From the NCBI RefSeq assembly GCF_002844595.1, contig NZ_PJNW01000002.1, positions 372,001-436,000 on the forward strand: a DNA stretch of 64,000 nt, written 5' to 3'. Below, piece after piece: positions 51,093 to 58,900 of the stretch (its first letter is position 1; every line of letters starts with the position of its first letter). Source of the DNA: Pleomorphomonas diazotrophica. GTDB lineage: Bacteria; Pseudomonadota; Alphaproteobacteria; Rhizobiales; Pleomorphomonadaceae. The notes under the pieces were generated by a model that was not told where the DNA came from, did no database searches, and saw only the letters and a list, made by a program, of their open reading frames with translations. The translations under genes and the position numbers were made by a program.

Positions 51093-51998
51093 ATGAAACA
51101 CATCCCCTGGGACTCGTACCAAATCTTCCTCGCCGTGGCCCGCAGCGGCAGCCTGAGCGCCGCGGCGGATCGCATCGGTCTTTCCAGCGCCACCATCGGC
51201 CGGCGAATGCTGGAGTTGGAGCGGCAAATGGAGTGCGGGCTGTTCGTGCGCAGCCAGTCCGGCTACTCGCTGACCGGCGGCGGGCAGGCGCTGCTCGACC
51301 ATCTTGCCGGCATGGAAGCTGCCGGACGGGAAATGGAAATCTGGAACGACGGGCTATGCGGCGCCGTGCGCGTGCGCATCTGTGCCGGGTCCTGGTGTGC
51401 CCGCTTCCTCGCCCGCAATCTCGGCGAACTCGTCCTGCCGGGCGACCGGCACGGCATCGATATCAGCATCGGCGAGGAGCGCGCTTCTCTGGCCCATCGC
51501 AGTGCCGATATCGGCATTCGTGCCTTTGAGCCGGAGGAGAGCAACCTCGCCGCTGTGCGCCTGCCGGAAGTGGCCTATGCCGTCTACGCGGCCCTGGACA
51601 TGCCGGAGACTCATGCCGAGCGGTGGATTGCCGTCTCCGAGGAGGCGGCCATCTCCTGCTATCTGCGCTATCCGCATGAGAAATGGCCGAACAACCTGAT
51701 TGCGACGGTCAGCCGTGCCGAAGGGTTGCGCCATTCCATCCTGTCGGGCGCCGGTGTCGGTGTATTGCCCTGCTTCGTCGGCGACGGCGATCCCGAGCTC
51801 CGCCGGGTTGGTGAGGAGATCACCGAGCTTCGCCACCGGAGCTGGCTGGTCATGAACAACGAGGATCGTCACCGGCCGGAGATTCGCGCCGTGGTCGATC
51901 GCATGACTGCGCTGTTCCGCCGTCACGCAGCTTTGTTTGAAGGACGCCAGGGGGGCGGCGAGCCGGCCTTGTCAAACCTGCTCAATATGGCCAGATAA
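51093..51998 (+). CDS. LysR-family transcriptional regulator
   Basis: This 301-residue regulator starts with MKHIPWDSYQIFLAVARSGS and the helix-turn-helix AAADRIGLSSATIGRRMLEL, followed by a substrate-binding-like effector domain. The effector half is more divergent than usual. The ribosome-binding site is weak. The UbiH-type gene begins 24 bp later on the same strand, so the two are probably co-transcribed, which is less common for LysR regulators. The target is unknown. Confidence 0.83.
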   Translation: MKHIPWDSYQIFLAVARSGSLSAAADRIGLSSATIGRRMLELERQMECGLFVRSQSGYSLTGGGQALLDHLAGMEAAGREMEIWNDGLCGAVRVRICAGSWCARFLARNLGELVLPGDRHGIDISIGEERASLAHRSADIGIRAFEPEESNLAAVRLPEVAYAVYAALDMPETHAERWIAVSEEAAISCYLRYPHEKWPNNLIATVSRAEGLRHSILSGAGVGVLPCFVGDGDPELRRVGEEITELRHRSWLVMNNEDRHRPEIRAVVDRMTALFRRHAALFEGRQGGGEPALSNLLNMAR

Positions 51999-52022
51999 GG
52001 CTCCAGTTTTTCGGAGCAAGGC

Positions 52023-53204
52023 ATGAGCGAGGCGCCCCAGCATTTTGACGTGGCCGTGGTGGGGGGAGGGCCGGCGGGCCTTGCCGCCGCCATCGCAAGC
52101 GCCGACGCCGGCGCCCGTGTGGCGTTGGTCGCGCCGCGTCCTGGCGTCGACGATTGGCGGACGACGGCGCTTCTGGGCGGCTCGATCGATTTCCTGGAGC
52201 GGCATGACGTCTGGACGGGGCTGAATGCCGTTGCCGCGCCCCTCCGGCACATGCGCCTCGTCGATGCCACCAGCCGCCTGTTTCGGGCGCCCGATGTCAC
52301 ATTCGACGCGCGCGAGATCGGGCGCGATCTCTTCGGCTACAACGTCGCCAACGGTCCGCTGGTTGCCGCGCTGTCAGATGCGGTGGCCGCCCGCAGCGAC
52401 CGCATCGTTCGCTTCGAGGCGCTGTTCCAGGCGCTCGCCGGCGGCGAGACGACCGATTTGCTGACCCTGTCTTCCGGCGAGACAGTCTCCGCCGCCCTGG
52501 TAATCGCCGCCGACGGCCGCAATTCGGCTGTGCGCAAGGCGGCCGGCATCGACGTGAAGTCCTGGAGCTATCCGCAGGAGGCGCTGGTGCTGGCGCTTTC
52601 GCACCGCGAGCCGCACCACGACACCTCGGTCGAGTTCCACACCGAGGCGGGCCCCTTCACGCTGGTGCCCCACGGGCCAGGACGTTCGTCGCTCGTCTGG
52701 ATGGATCGGCCGGAGGTGATCGAGCGCGTCAGCGGCGTCGACGACGCCGCTCTTGCCCTTGAAATCGAGCGTCGCTCCGGTTCGGCCCTGGGCGCGGTCA
52801 CCATCGACAGTCCGCGTCAGCGCTGGCCGATCTCCGGCTTCCAGGCGCGGCGGCTTGCCTCAGGCCGTGTGGCACTGGTGGGCGAGGCAGCGCACGGCTT
52901 TCCGCCGATCGGTGCGCAAGGCTTCAACCTGACGCTGCGCGACATCGAGCGGATGGAGAAGATCATCGGCAGTTTGATGCCGCCGCCGGCCGGCAAGCCC
53001 TTCGACGGTGCGGCCGCCGCCTTGAGCTATTCCAATGCCCGCCGCCTCGACGTGACCGGGCGGGTCACCGGCGTCGATCTTCTCAATCGATCGCTGCTGA
53101 GCGGCTTCCTGCCCCTGCAACTCGCCCGCGCTACCGGCCTGATTTTGGCCCGCGAGTTTCCTCCGATGCGACGGCTGCTGATGCGCGCCGGGCTAGGCGG
53201 GTAA
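52023..53204 (+). CDS. UbiH/UbiF-family FAD-dependent hydroxylase
   Basis: This 393-residue aromatic monooxygenase of the ubiquinone biosynthesis group has the FAD motif VVGGGPAGLAAAIASADAG and the second FAD motif VALVGEAAHGFPPIGAQGFN. It probably hydroxylates the ubiquinone precursor ring at one position, using NAD(P)H. Which hydroxylation it performs (C1, C5 or C6) cannot be told from sequence alone. It follows the LysR gene and is convergent with mltG. Confidence 0.87.
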   Translation: MSEAPQHFDVAVVGGGPAGLAAAIASADAGARVALVAPRPGVDDWRTTALLGGSIDFLERHDVWTGLNAVAAPLRHMRLVDATSRLFRAPDVTFDAREIGRDLFGYNVANGPLVAALSDAVAARSDRIVRFEALFQALAGGETTDLLTLSSGETVSAALVIAADGRNSAVRKAAGIDVKSWSYPQEALVLALSHREPHHDTSVEFHTEAGPFTLVPHGPGRSSLVWMDRPEVIERVSGVDDAALALEIERRSGSALGAVTIDSPRQRWPISGFQARRLASGRVALVGEAAHGFPPIGAQGFNLTLRDIERMEKIIGSLMPPPAGKPFDGAAAALSYSNARRLDVTGRVTGVDLLNRSLLSGFLPLQLARATGLILAREFPPMRRLLMRAGLGG

Positions 53205-53251
53205 CGGCGCGCCGCGTCGGCGACGCGCCGTCGATCCACCCTTTTCGCCGG

Positions 53252-54568
53252 TCACTCCGGCTTGGGCTGCGGCACCATCGGCTTTGATGGATCGCGCGGA
53301 GCGGCCCCGTCCAGCAGGTCGTTGGGATCGGCGGCTTTGGCGGCGGGAGCGTCGGCCTCGGTATCCGGCGGCAGATCGACCGCATCGGGATCCTTGGTGT
53401 CGATGTCGGCCTTGCCGGCGGCGGCTTTCTCGCGCTCGACCTTGCGCCATTTGGCGACATTGCGGTTGTGCTCGGCGAGGCTGGCCGCGAAGACGTGGCC
53501 GCCGGTGCCATCGGCCACGAAATAGAGATCCTTGGTGTTGGACGGGTTGGCCACGGCTTCCAGCGCGGCCCGGCCGGGGTTGGCGATCGGCCCCGGCGGC
53601 AGGCCGTTGACGTGGTAAGTGTTGTAGGGCGTCGGCTTGTCGATGTCGGCGCGGCTGATCGGGCGGCCGAGCGTGCCGGCGCCGCCGACGAGACCGTAGA
53701 TGATCGTCGGGTCGGATTGCAGGCGCATGTTGTGCTCGAGCCGGTTGAGGAAGACGGAGGCGACATGCGGGCGCTCGTCGGCCTTGCCGGTCTCTTTCTC
53801 GACGATGGACGCCAGCGTTACCAGTTCCTTGGGCTCGGAGAAGGGGAGGTCGCGATCGCGGCCGGCCCAGATCTCGTCGAGCGCCTTGGCGTGGGCAGCC
53901 TTCATCTGATCGAGGATCTGACTGCGAGAGGCGCCGCGCGTGAAGCTGTAGGTCTCCGGCAACAGAGTACCTTCGGCAGGCACCGTCGGCACGGGGCCGG
54001 TGAGGAACTCGTTCTGATTGAGACGATTGACGATCTGCTGCGAGGTAAGACCCTCGGGGAAGGTGATCTGATGCAGGATGGCCTTGCCGGACACCAGCAT
54101 GCTCATAACGCCGCGCATGCTGATGCCGGCCGGGAAGGCATATTCGCCGGCCTTGAGCCGGCCCTGCTGCTGGTAGGCACGTACGCCGCCTATGAAGATA
54201 TAGTGGCCAAGCATGTCGTAGGGGCTCTCGATGACCCCCTCGGTTTCCAGAATGTCGGCGATGCGGGCAACGCCGGAATCGGCGGGAATGACGACGACCT
54301 TCTCCTCGGTGAGCGGACCGGGCTTCTCGAACTCGGACTTGCCCCAATAGAGCAACGCACCGGCGGCGATCACGCCGAGCAGCAGCAGCGTCACGAGCGC
54401 ATTCATGACGACGACGATCGGGTTGCGAGCCCGGCGCGAGCGCGGCAGCGGTGGGGCCTGCTCGGGCGCCAGCGCCTCGCGCGGGCTCTTGGGATTGAGT
54501 CGCGTCTTCATGGCCTGCGGGGTGTCGTTTGCGTCCTGCCTGTCGTCCATGGGCCTTCGTCTCTTCAT
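53252..54568 (-). CDS. mltG: Endolytic murein transglycosylase MltG
   Basis: This 438-residue inner-membrane enzyme cleaves nascent glycan strands in the periplasm and sets their length. It has a short basic cytoplasmic region, one membrane helix (about residues 52-72, VMNALVTLLLLGVIAAGALL), then the YceG domain with the catalytic glutamate in ASIVEKETG and the SDPTIIYGL and YNTYHVNGLPPGPIANPG motifs. The acidic, alanine-rich C-terminal extension (about 400-438) is longer than in E. coli. ATG at 54568 or 54550 are both possible starts. It follows fabF, the conserved alphaproteobacterial order. Confidence 0.94.
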   Translation of the reverse strand: MKRRRPMDDRQDANDTPQAMKTRLNPKSPREALAPEQAPPLPRSRRARNPIVVVMNALVTLLLLGVIAAGALLYWGKSEFEKPGPLTEEKVVVIPADSGVARIADILETEGVIESPYDMLGHYIFIGGVRAYQQQGRLKAGEYAFPAGISMRGVMSMLVSGKAILHQITFPEGLTSQQIVNRLNQNEFLTGPVPTVPAEGTLLPETYSFTRGASRSQILDQMKAAHAKALDEIWAGRDRDLPFSEPKELVTLASIVEKETGKADERPHVASVFLNRLEHNMRLQSDPTIIYGLVGGAGTLGRPISRADIDKPTPYNTYHVNGLPPGPIANPGRAALEAVANPSNTKDLYFVADGTGGHVFAASLAEHNRNVAKWRKVEREKAAAGKADIDTKDPDAVDLPPDTEADAPAAKAADPNDLLDGAAPRDPSKPMVPQPKPE

Positions 54569-54812
54569 GGGGCGCGATCCGCCACTTCCGCCCAAAATTG
54601 TGGCAGTAGCGCGGAATGGCGGCGGTTGACGCGCTTTTGCCACAGGGAGCAGCGTCTTCCCGGCCGTTCGGGCAAGCCTCCAAGCAACACGTCGTCTCCT
54701 GCGTTGGCAAGCGCCGCTTTGGTGATTGCCACAGCTTTCAGGGCTCGAATCAAACGGCCCGCCAGAGGTTTAGGCCTGGCGGGCCGGTTTACTCATCGTT
54801 GTCGACCGAAGA

Positions 54813-56075
54813 TCAGCCCTCGAAGGCCTTGACGATCAGCGAGGCGTTGGTGCCGCCGAAGCCGAAGGAGTTGGAGAGCGCGTAGCGCAGCTTCTTTTCC
54901 TTGGCCTTGTGCGGCACGAGGTCGATTGACGTCTCGACGTTGGGATTGTCGAGGTTGATGGTCGGCGGCAGGACGCCGTCGCGCACAGCGAGCGTGGTGT
55001 AGATCGCCTCGATGGCGCCGGCGGCGCCGAGGAGGTGGCCGGTCATCGACTTGGTCGAGGACATGGCGAGGTCCCTCGCGGCATCGCCGAACAGACGCTC
55101 GACGGCGCCCACCTCGATGCCGTCGGCCATGGTCGACGTGCCGTGGGCGTTGACGTAGCCGATCTCGTCGGGCGATATCTTGGCGTGCCTGAGGGCGGCC
55201 TTCATGCAGCGGTAGGCGCCGTCACCGTCCTCGGAGGGGGCGGTGATGTGGTAGGCGTCGCCCGACATGCCGTAGCCGACGATTTCGCCGTAGATGGTCG
55301 CGCCGCGCTTCTTGGCGTGCTCCAGCTCTTCGACGACGACCACACCGGCGCCTTCGCCCATGACGAAGCCGTCGCGGTCGCGGTCATAGGGACGCGAGCC
55401 CTGTTCCGGCCGGTCGTTGAAGGCGAAGCAGAGCGCTTTCATCGAGGCGAAGCCGGCGAGCGAGATGCGGCAGACCGGGCTTTCCGAGCCGCCGGCGATC
55501 ATCACGTCGGCTTCGTCGTTGGCGATCAGCCGGGCGGCGTCGCCGATGGCGTGCGAGCCGGTCGAACAGGCGGTGACCACCGACGAGTTCGGACCCTTGT
55601 AGCCATGGGCGATGGAAATATAACCGGCGGTGAGGTTGATCAGCCGGCCGGGGATGAAGAAGGGGGAGACGCGGCGCGGACCCTTGTCGCGCAACGTATA
55701 GCCCGCCTCGACGATGCCGTTGATGCCACCGATGCCGGAGCCGACCAGCACGCCCGAGCGCACCTGATCATCGTAGTCGGTCGGCTTCCAGCCGCTGTCT
55801 TCGACCGCCTGACGGGCCGCTTCGAGCGCGAAGATGATGAAATCGTCGACCTTGCGCTGATCCTTGGGATCCATGGCGAGGTCGGGATTGAAGGTGCCGT
55901 TGGTGCCGTCGCCGCGCGGAATGAGGCCGGCGATCTGGCAGGCAATATCATCGACGGGGAAGGATTCGATGCGGCGGATGCCGCTCTTGCCAGCCTTGAT
56001 GGCAGCCCAGTTCTGCTCGACCCCGCAGCCGAGCGGCGTGACCATGCCGAGACCGGTGATGACGACTCGCCTCAT
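54813..56075 (-). CDS. fabF: 3-oxoacyl-ACP synthase II
   Basis: This 420-residue condensing enzyme elongates acyl-ACP with malonyl-ACP. It has the nucleophilic cysteine in VVTACSTGSHAIGD and the two histidines in NAHGTSTMADG and KSMTGHLLGAAGAIE. The ATG at 56075 (MRRVVITGLGMV) is the family start, with GGGAGG upstream. It follows acpP on the same strand, with a large hairpin in between, and precedes mltG. Confidence 0.97.
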   Translation of the reverse strand: MRRVVITGLGMVTPLGCGVEQNWAAIKAGKSGIRRIESFPVDDIACQIAGLIPRGDGTNGTFNPDLAMDPKDQRKVDDFIIFALEAARQAVEDSGWKPTDYDDQVRSGVLVGSGIGGINGIVEAGYTLRDKGPRRVSPFFIPGRLINLTAGYISIAHGYKGPNSSVVTACSTGSHAIGDAARLIANDEADVMIAGGSESPVCRISLAGFASMKALCFAFNDRPEQGSRPYDRDRDGFVMGEGAGVVVVEELEHAKKRGATIYGEIVGYGMSGDAYHITAPSEDGDGAYRCMKAALRHAKISPDEIGYVNAHGTSTMADGIEVGAVERLFGDAARDLAMSSTKSMTGHLLGAAGAIEAIYTTLAVRDGVLPPTINLDNPNVETSIDLVPHKAKEKKLRYALSNSFGFGGTNASLIVKAFEG

Positions 56076-56249
56076 TGGACGAGAGCCTCCCTTTTTGTCG
56101 TCTCCGCCAGGTCCGTCGCCGCATGGGGAGGACACGTGCGAGCGGGACGCGATTGACGGAGCGGGGGACCGTTCAGTTGGCCGGCAGCGCGCAAGAATGC
56201 CGCCAGCCGGACAACCGGCGCCGGTCCCGCGAACGCGTCGTCAAGCAAA

Positions 56250-56280
56250 GGAAGCAGTCCCTCGGAGAGGAACTGCTTCC
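56250..56280 (-). terminator. 14-bp hairpin between acpP and fabF
   Basis: The arms at 56250-56263 and 56267-56280 are complementary over 14 bp with one G-U pair and a 3-nt loop, located 21 bp after the acpP stop. On the minus strand TTT follows. It probably acts as a partial terminator or stabiliser that lets acpP be made in excess over fabF. Confidence 0.7.
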
Positions 56281-56300
56281 CAGCCGAACGCGTTCGGAAA

Positions 56301-56537
56301 TCAGGCCGTCGCCTTCTCGAGGAACTTGACGGCGTCGCCGACCGTCAGGATCGTCTCGGCGGCATCGTCGGGGATCTCAACGCCAAAGGCTTCCTCGAAG
56401 GCCATGACCAGCTCGACGGTGTCGAGGGAGTCGGCACCCAGGTCTTCGATGAAGGAGGCTTCGAGAACCACCTTGTCGGCGTCCACGCCGAGATGGTCGA
56501 TGACGATGTTCTTCACCTTTTCAGCGACTTCGCTCAT
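56301..56537 (-). CDS. acpP: Acyl carrier protein
   Basis: This 78-residue acidic protein carries the phosphopantetheine attachment site in [20 protein letters not shown], with the serine about 37 residues in. It shuttles acyl chains in fatty acid synthesis. The ATG at 56537 ([11 protein letters not shown]) has AAGGA upstream and is preferred over a GTG two codons earlier. fabG lies about 510 bp upstream, a wider gap than usual in this cluster. Confidence 0.97.
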   Translation of the reverse strand: MSEVAEKVKNIVIDHLGVDADKVVLEASFIEDLGADSLDTVELVMAFEEAFGVEIPDDAAETILTVGDAVKFLEKATA

Positions 56538-57047
56538 GTTCACGAATCCTTGTTAGTCCAAATCCATTGCCGAACGGGACGTCGGCCGCTCGCCGCCTGC
56601 CTCGCGTTCGCGATGCCTTGGCGGCGGAGACCGGCTACCGAAGGTGTCGAGCATGCCAGTGCCTGACGGCACTCCCCCGGTTGGTCCGATCGCCCGCCCC
56701 CGGGGTCGAACAAGTCCGAACCCCTCGGAAATCGTGGCGATCTCAGCCTATGCTCGTGCTCACGACCTTCGGGCGGGTCCTCGGACGGTTCCCGATCAGA
56801 TCGCGGGCTTGGTAACACACTTCGCCCCTGATGACTAGCGGCCCCCAGAGCATTTCCCGATCGAACAAGACCGCCCGATCGGCGAGGAAATACTCCGGAG
56901 TCAATCGTTTGGGCATACTCTCCTGGTTCGGATCATTACAATTCGAGCCGAATATGCCCGGCGAAACCGCCGATGATCGCGAACGGTTCCTTTACCATTC
57001 GCGAAACCCTGAAAAACCTAAGCCGGACGTCACGCCCGGTCCGCCGG
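56538..57047. other. 510-bp gap between fabG and acpP
   Basis: No convincing gene was seen; open frames here lack ribosome-binding sites and family resemblance. The left part should contain the acpP promoter (minus strand), since the terminator at 57012-57039 would stop transcription from fabG. The region at 56860-57000 is somewhat AT-richer. Confidence 0.5.
57012..57039 (-). terminator. Probable terminator after fabG
   Basis: Read on the minus strand, CCGGGCG pairs with CGTCCGG (57023-57039) around TGA, and TTTTT (57016-57012) follows after six bases. The stem is short, so confidence is moderate. It lies 8 bp beyond the fabG stop. Confidence 0.55.
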
Positions 57048-57785
57048 TCAGATCATCGCCATGCCGCCGTTGACGTGCAACGTCTGGCCGGTGACGTAAG
57101 CCGCTTCGCGGCTCGCAAGATAGACGCAGGCGGCGGCAATTTCCTCGGACGTGCCGAGCCGGCCCATCGGCACGGCGGCGAGCGTGCCTTCTTTCTGCTT
57201 GTCGTTGAGCGCGTCGGTCATCGCCGTTTCGATGAAGCCGGGCGCCACGCAGTTGGCGGTGATGCCGCGCGTCGCCACCTCGGCGGCCAGCGCCTTGGTC
57301 ATTCCGATCATGCCCGCCTTGGCGGCGGCATAGTTGCCCTGGCCGGGATTGCCGGTGACGCCGACGATGGAGGTAATGCCGATGATGCGGCCGAAGCGGC
57401 GCTTCATCATGCCCTTGATGGCGGCGCGCGCCAGACGGAAGCCGGAGGTGAGGTTGACCTCGATCACCTGATCCCAGTCTTCGTCCTTCATGCGCATGAA
57501 CAGGCCGTCGCGGGTGATGCCAGCGTTGTTGATCAGAATGTCGACCTGGCCGAGGGCGGCCTCGGTGTCGGCGAACAGACGGTCGACATCGGCGCGATCG
57601 GACAGGTTGGCGGTGACGATGTGGGTGCGCTCGCCCAGCCGGCCGGCCAGCTCTTCCAGCGGGGCGAGGCGGGTGCCGGAGAGCGCCACCTTCGCGCCCT
57701 GCGCATGCAACGCCGTGGCGATCGCGCCGCCGATGCCACCGGAGGCGCCGGTCACCAGCGCCGTCATACCAGTCAAGTCGAACAT
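57048..57785 (-). CDS. fabG: 3-oxoacyl-ACP reductase
   Basis: This 245-residue short-chain dehydrogenase reduces 3-oxoacyl-ACP with NADPH. It has the cofactor loop TGASGGIGGAIA, NNAGITRDG, the catalytic serine in GITSIVGVTGN and the YxxxK motif in GNYAAAKAGM. ATG at 57785 (MFDLTGM) is the family start. fabD, the usual upstream partner, is not present; the upstream neighbour is a divergent VOC gene. Confidence 0.97.
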   Translation of the reverse strand: MFDLTGMTALVTGASGGIGGAIATALHAQGAKVALSGTRLAPLEELAGRLGERTHIVTANLSDRADVDRLFADTEAALGQVDILINNAGITRDGLFMRMKDEDWDQVIEVNLTSGFRLARAAIKGMMKRRFGRIIGITSIVGVTGNPGQGNYAAAKAGMIGMTKALAAEVATRGITANCVAPGFIETAMTDALNDKQKEGTLAAVPMGRLGTSEEIAAACVYLASREAAYVTGQTLHVNGGMAMI

Positions 57786-57990
57786 GGCTTTCCACCTCGT
57801 TCCTGCGTCCGGCCGGTTGTCGCCGGCGCCTTGCTCGACGGCCTGACACCACGTCGGCTGCGCCGAGTCAAGCGGCAAGGGCCAGTTTTCCCGCGTCCGC
57901 CAGTCACCTCGCCGTCCATCTGACCGAAGACTGCTGACTCGCGCCGGCTGGCTCCGGGCTTATGGAAGCGCTGAACACAAGGAGGAATCC

Positions 57991-58425
57991 ATGGCCCAAG
58001 ACAGACATTTTTCCACCGTTTCGATGCTTACGCTCGGCGTTGCCGACCTTGGTCGCGCCCGCAGCTTCTATGAGGCGCTCGGGTTCGAGGCGGGGCCGGG
58101 ATCGAATGAACACATCGTGTTTCTTCAGATCGGTGCGCTCGTGCTGGCCCTGTATCCCCGCACCCTGCTCGCCGAAGACGCTGCGGTCGCTGACGACGGT
58201 CACGGCTTCGACGGCTTGACGCTCGCCCACAACTACTCGTCGGAAGAGGCGGTCGACGCCGCGATGGCACACGCGCTTGCCGCAGGCGCAACGCTGAAGA
58301 AGAAGCCACAGAAAGTGTTCTGGGGCGGATATTCGGGATATTTCGCCGATCCCGACGGCCATCTCTGGGAGGTTGCCCATAACCCCTTCGTCAAGGTCGA
58401 CGATCATGGCATAGTGACGCTTTGA
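57991..58425 (+). CDS. VOC-family (glyoxalase-like) protein
   Basis: This 144-residue protein has the paired beta-alpha-beta-beta-beta fold of the vicinal oxygen chelate superfamily (SMLTLGVADLGRARSFYEAL at the N-terminus, YFADPDGHLWEVAHNP at the C-terminus). The last motif includes a likely metal-ligand glutamate. Functions in the family range from glyoxalase to antibiotic resistance, so it stays unassigned. AGGAGG precedes the ATG. The CoA-binding gene follows after 23 bp. Confidence 0.85.
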   Translation: MAQDRHFSTVSMLTLGVADLGRARSFYEALGFEAGPGSNEHIVFLQIGALVLALYPRTLLAEDAAVADDGHGFDGLTLAHNYSSEEAVDAAMAHALAAGATLKKKPQKVFWGGYSGYFADPDGHLWEVAHNPFVKVDDHGIVTL

Positions 58426-58448
58426 ACCGGCAAGAAGGAGTGTCCCCG

Positions 58449-58877
58449 ATGGCCATGGACGGCAAGACCGATGACGACATCACCCGCATCCTCGAGGAGA
58501 CGCGGACCATCGCCGTGGTCGGCGCCAGCCAGAATCCGTCGCGCGCCGTCTATGGTGTCATGGGCTTTCTGATCGGGCGCGGCTACGAGGTCTACCCGAT
58601 CAATCCGGGTCTCGCCGGCAAGGAACTGCAAGGGCGTATGGTCTACGCCAGCCTTGCCGATGTGCCTGCCGAAATCGACATGGTCGATGTGTTCCGCAAC
58701 TCCGAAGCGGCCGGGGACACCATCGACGAGGCGTTGGCTTTGCCGGTGCCGCCAAAGACCATCTGGCTGCAGCTCGGCGTCATCAACGAGGCGGGCTTCG
58801 CGCGGGCCGAGGCGAAAGGCGTCAAGGTGGTGATGGACCGTTGCCCGGCGATCGAGGCGCCGCGGCTTGGCGTGTGA
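58449..58877 (+). CDS. CoA-binding domain protein
   Basis: This 142-residue Rossmann-fold protein of the CoA-binding (YccU-like) family begins with RTIAVVGASQNPSRAVYGVM and ends in VKVVMDRCPAIEAPRL. AAGGAG lies eight bases before the ATG at 58449, which favours this start over a TTG 27 nt upstream. Members bind CoA or related nucleotides, but the physiological function is unknown. It is likely co-transcribed with the VOC gene and is convergent with rnr. Confidence 0.87.
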   Translation: MAMDGKTDDDITRILEETRTIAVVGASQNPSRAVYGVMGFLIGRGYEVYPINPGLAGKELQGRMVYASLADVPAEIDMVDVFRNSEAAGDTIDEALALPVPPKTIWLQLGVINEAGFARAEAKGVKVVMDRCPAIEAPRLGV

Positions 58878-58900
58878 TGAGCGGCCGGCGCGGCTGTCCT

